From positions 682,001 through 746,000 of the forward strand of contig NZ_CP012373.2 in the NCBI RefSeq assembly GCF_001305575.3: a stretch of 64,000 nucleotides of DNA. The letters run 5' to 3'. The notes under the pieces are model-generated. The model saw nothing but the letters and a program-made list of their open reading frames with translations. It was not told where the DNA came from and made no database searches. Source of the DNA: Beggiatoa leptomitoformis. Its GTDB lineage: Bacteria > Pseudomonadota > Gammaproteobacteria > Beggiatoales > Beggiatoaceae. The position numbers and the translations under genes are program-made. This document shows, piece by piece, positions 62,650-64,000 of the stretch. Position 1 is the stretch's first letter. The number at the start of each line of letters is the position of its first letter.

Positions 62650-64000
62650 TTAAGAAGACGGTTTCAAACTGATACGGTATAAAGTATGTGATTCTTGAAT
62701 ACCCTTGAGTCTAGCGGTAAATGCGTTGACAGTTAGGTCAGTACAGGTATCTAGCCATGCTTGTGCGGCTTGATAAATCACGGCGGATAAAATAATGTCA
62801 TCCCCTTCGCCTATTCCTTGTACTCGAGCAGCAAGATTAACAGTAGAGCCAAAATAATCCAGTTTTTCGTTAAGATTTAACGCAATACACGCCCCTTTGT
62901 GTAACCCCAGTTTAATGATTAACTGCTCTTCTACACTATGATTTTGATTATAGCTAGTAAAGCCCCGTAAAATATCAACACTGGCTTGTACGGCTTCAAG
63001 ATGGTCAGTAAAAACTGCCATGACTGCATCCCCGATGGTTTTTACCACCCCACCATGATAACGCGCAATGATGGTTGTCATGATGTCGAAATGTGCTTGC
63101 ACCAACGCAAATGCGCTCGCATCGCCGCGTTTTTCATATAATTCCGTAGAACCTTTAAGGTCAGTAAATAACAGGGTGATGTTAGAAATACCCAGTTGCA
63201 CACCGGGGCGCAACACTTCCGAGCTAAATAAATCGCGGAAATCTTGTAACGTTGTTACCAATGCAGCCGTTGCAATACGCCCCTGATAATCCATTTTTTC
63301 AATTTTTAAGATTTGCCAATCGTCTTGTATATTCTCTATTTCTACGTGTAAAGAAGAGGCAAAACGTTGTGTATGCCGTAGCGGAAAAGCCTCGCCTAAG
63401 GTGAGTTTGAGTGTTTCAATCGCTTGTTTATCATCAATACCATCGGTGACGTACCCTTGTAAATCACCTTGCATCGTAGGACTGGTAAAACGATACATTC
63501 CTTCAGGTAAATCTAACTGCACAGTGCGTTGTTCTTGCGGGTCCATCGTCACTTGCGCCCAAATATGAGGCGTTGCAGCAGGGCTACCCGCGCAATAACT
63601 AGCCGTGTCTAATGTACGCCATTGCGGTTTGGGTCTAAAAGTAACTTCTACATTTTGTTCAAATTGCGCATCGTATTGAATATTGCAGGCAGTACAATGG
63701 GCTGTTGGCGAGAATTCGATAAGTCGTGAAGTATGTTTACCCGCACCCCGACAACTAGGACATAAAATATCCCAGCTCATTTCTAAAAACCCCTGCTTGG
63801 TGGCTAAGAGACAAAAACGTAATACGTCCATACGCGGTAATTTGTAATAATCCGCAATTTCAAACGGGCGAAGGATAAAAACTTTTTTATCTGGCGCAGT
63901 GCAAACATATTCAGCCACGTTAGCAGGAATGATGCTATTAGGCATGAGCGTTTCCCATGCTTGTTGTAAGGCTTTTATTTTCTCTTGGGTTTCTGTAGCG
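62650..64000 (-). CDS. Adenylate/guanylate cyclase-domain protein with DUF5939-like N-terminus (5' partial)
   Basis: The frame is open to the right edge of the window (upstream residues read TQEKIKALQQAWETLMPN), so the start lies beyond it. The N-terminal part has a DUF5939-like layout (VAEYVCTAPDKKVFILRPFEIADYYKL) with a zinc-ribbon-like CPSCRGA...CTACN pair. The C-terminus (about 255-425 from the first in-window Met) is a class III cyclase domain: NITLLFTDLKGSTELYEK with metal Asp, VKTIGDAVMAVFTD with the second Asp, and LNEKLDYFGSTVNLAARVQG. Production of cAMP or cGMP is expected but the base preference cannot be told. Confidence 0.9.
   Translation of the reverse strand, partial: ATETQEKIKALQQAWETLMPNSIIPANVAEYVCTAPDKKVFILRPFEIADYYKLPRMDVLRFCLLATKQGFLEMSWDILCPSCRGAGKHTSRLIEFSPTAHCTACNIQYDAQFEQNVEVTFRPKPQWRTLDTASYCAGSPAATPHIWAQVTMDPQEQRTVQLDLPEGMYRFTSPTMQGDLQGYVTDGIDDKQAIETLKLTLGEAFPLRHTQRFASSLHVEIENIQDDWQILKIEKMDYQGRIATAALVTTLQDFRDLFSSEVLRPGVQLGISNITLLFTDLKGSTELYEKRGDASAFALVQAHFDIMTTIIARYHGGVVKTIGDAVMAVFTDHLEAVQASVDILRGFTSYNQNHSVEEQLIIKLGLHKGACIALNLNEKLDYFGSTVNLAARVQGIGEGDDIILSAVIYQAAQAWLDTCTDLTVNAFTARLKGIQESHTLYRISLKPSS

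Overview
The window looks like the chromosome of an AT-rich, filamentous-type sulfur-oxidising gammaproteobacterium, most like the Beggiatoa/Thiotrichales group. This is inferred from gene content: a proteobacterial phosphoribulokinase (Calvin cycle), hypF ([NiFe]-hydrogenase maturation), long PAS/HAMP chemoreceptors, a large hybrid kinase, caspase-FGE fusion proteins, and gammaproteobacterial housekeeping genes (ffh, metG, proB, rsmI-lpoA-yraN, mltF, thiC, tsaD, rsmE). No rRNA, functional tRNA, CRISPR array or reverse transcriptase gene was seen. A partial gene runs off each end of the window.

Region 1 (1-8.7 kb) is accessory. It has a truncated caspase-FGE gene, then a co-directional set: coiled-coil membrane protein, sigma-region-4-like protein, small partner, Lon-like/DUF4384 membrane protein, secreted DUF4384 protein, OmpA-family protein, and a second secreted caspase-FGE protein. 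The two caspase-FGE genes end in a C-type-lectin-like tail resembling the variable region of diversity-generating retroelement (DGR) targets. Their 3' flanks are duplicated. The second flank carries a 204-bp MITE-like element whose empty site is preserved in the first.

Region 2 (9-32 kb) mixes signalling and housekeeping: two chemoreceptors, a CAP protein, a TIR-STAND-TPR protein, a hybrid histidine kinase whose receiver has Glu in place of the phospho-acceptor Asp, a Cys-repeat secreted protein, ffh, a HAD phosphatase, a CarH-like B12-binding MerR regulator, ugpQ, an orphan Tat-exported binding protein and hypF.

Region 3 (31-42 kb) holds phosphoribulokinase behind an 870-bp AT-rich intergenic stretch, a candidate small RNA, metG, proB, and a DUF3467 / GAF-HlyD / PqqD-like-M50-HlyD export operon.

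Region 4 (41.9-49.7 kb) is the most novel-looking part. It is a tight four-gene operon: a glucokinase, a protein fusing a degenerate glucokinase domain to a STAND ATPase and TPRs, a second STAND ATPase, and a radical SAM/SPASM enzyme. I read it as a candidate sugar-kinase-sensing STAND system; the function is inference only.

Region 5 (50-64 kb) is mostly housekeeping (yraN, lpoA, rsmI, mltF, thiC with a TPP riboswitch, LOG protein, tsaD, rsmE). It also has a YegI-like kinase-fold protein, a truncated haemoglobin, a cyclase-domain protein, a transposase remnant and several families of small palindromic repeats.
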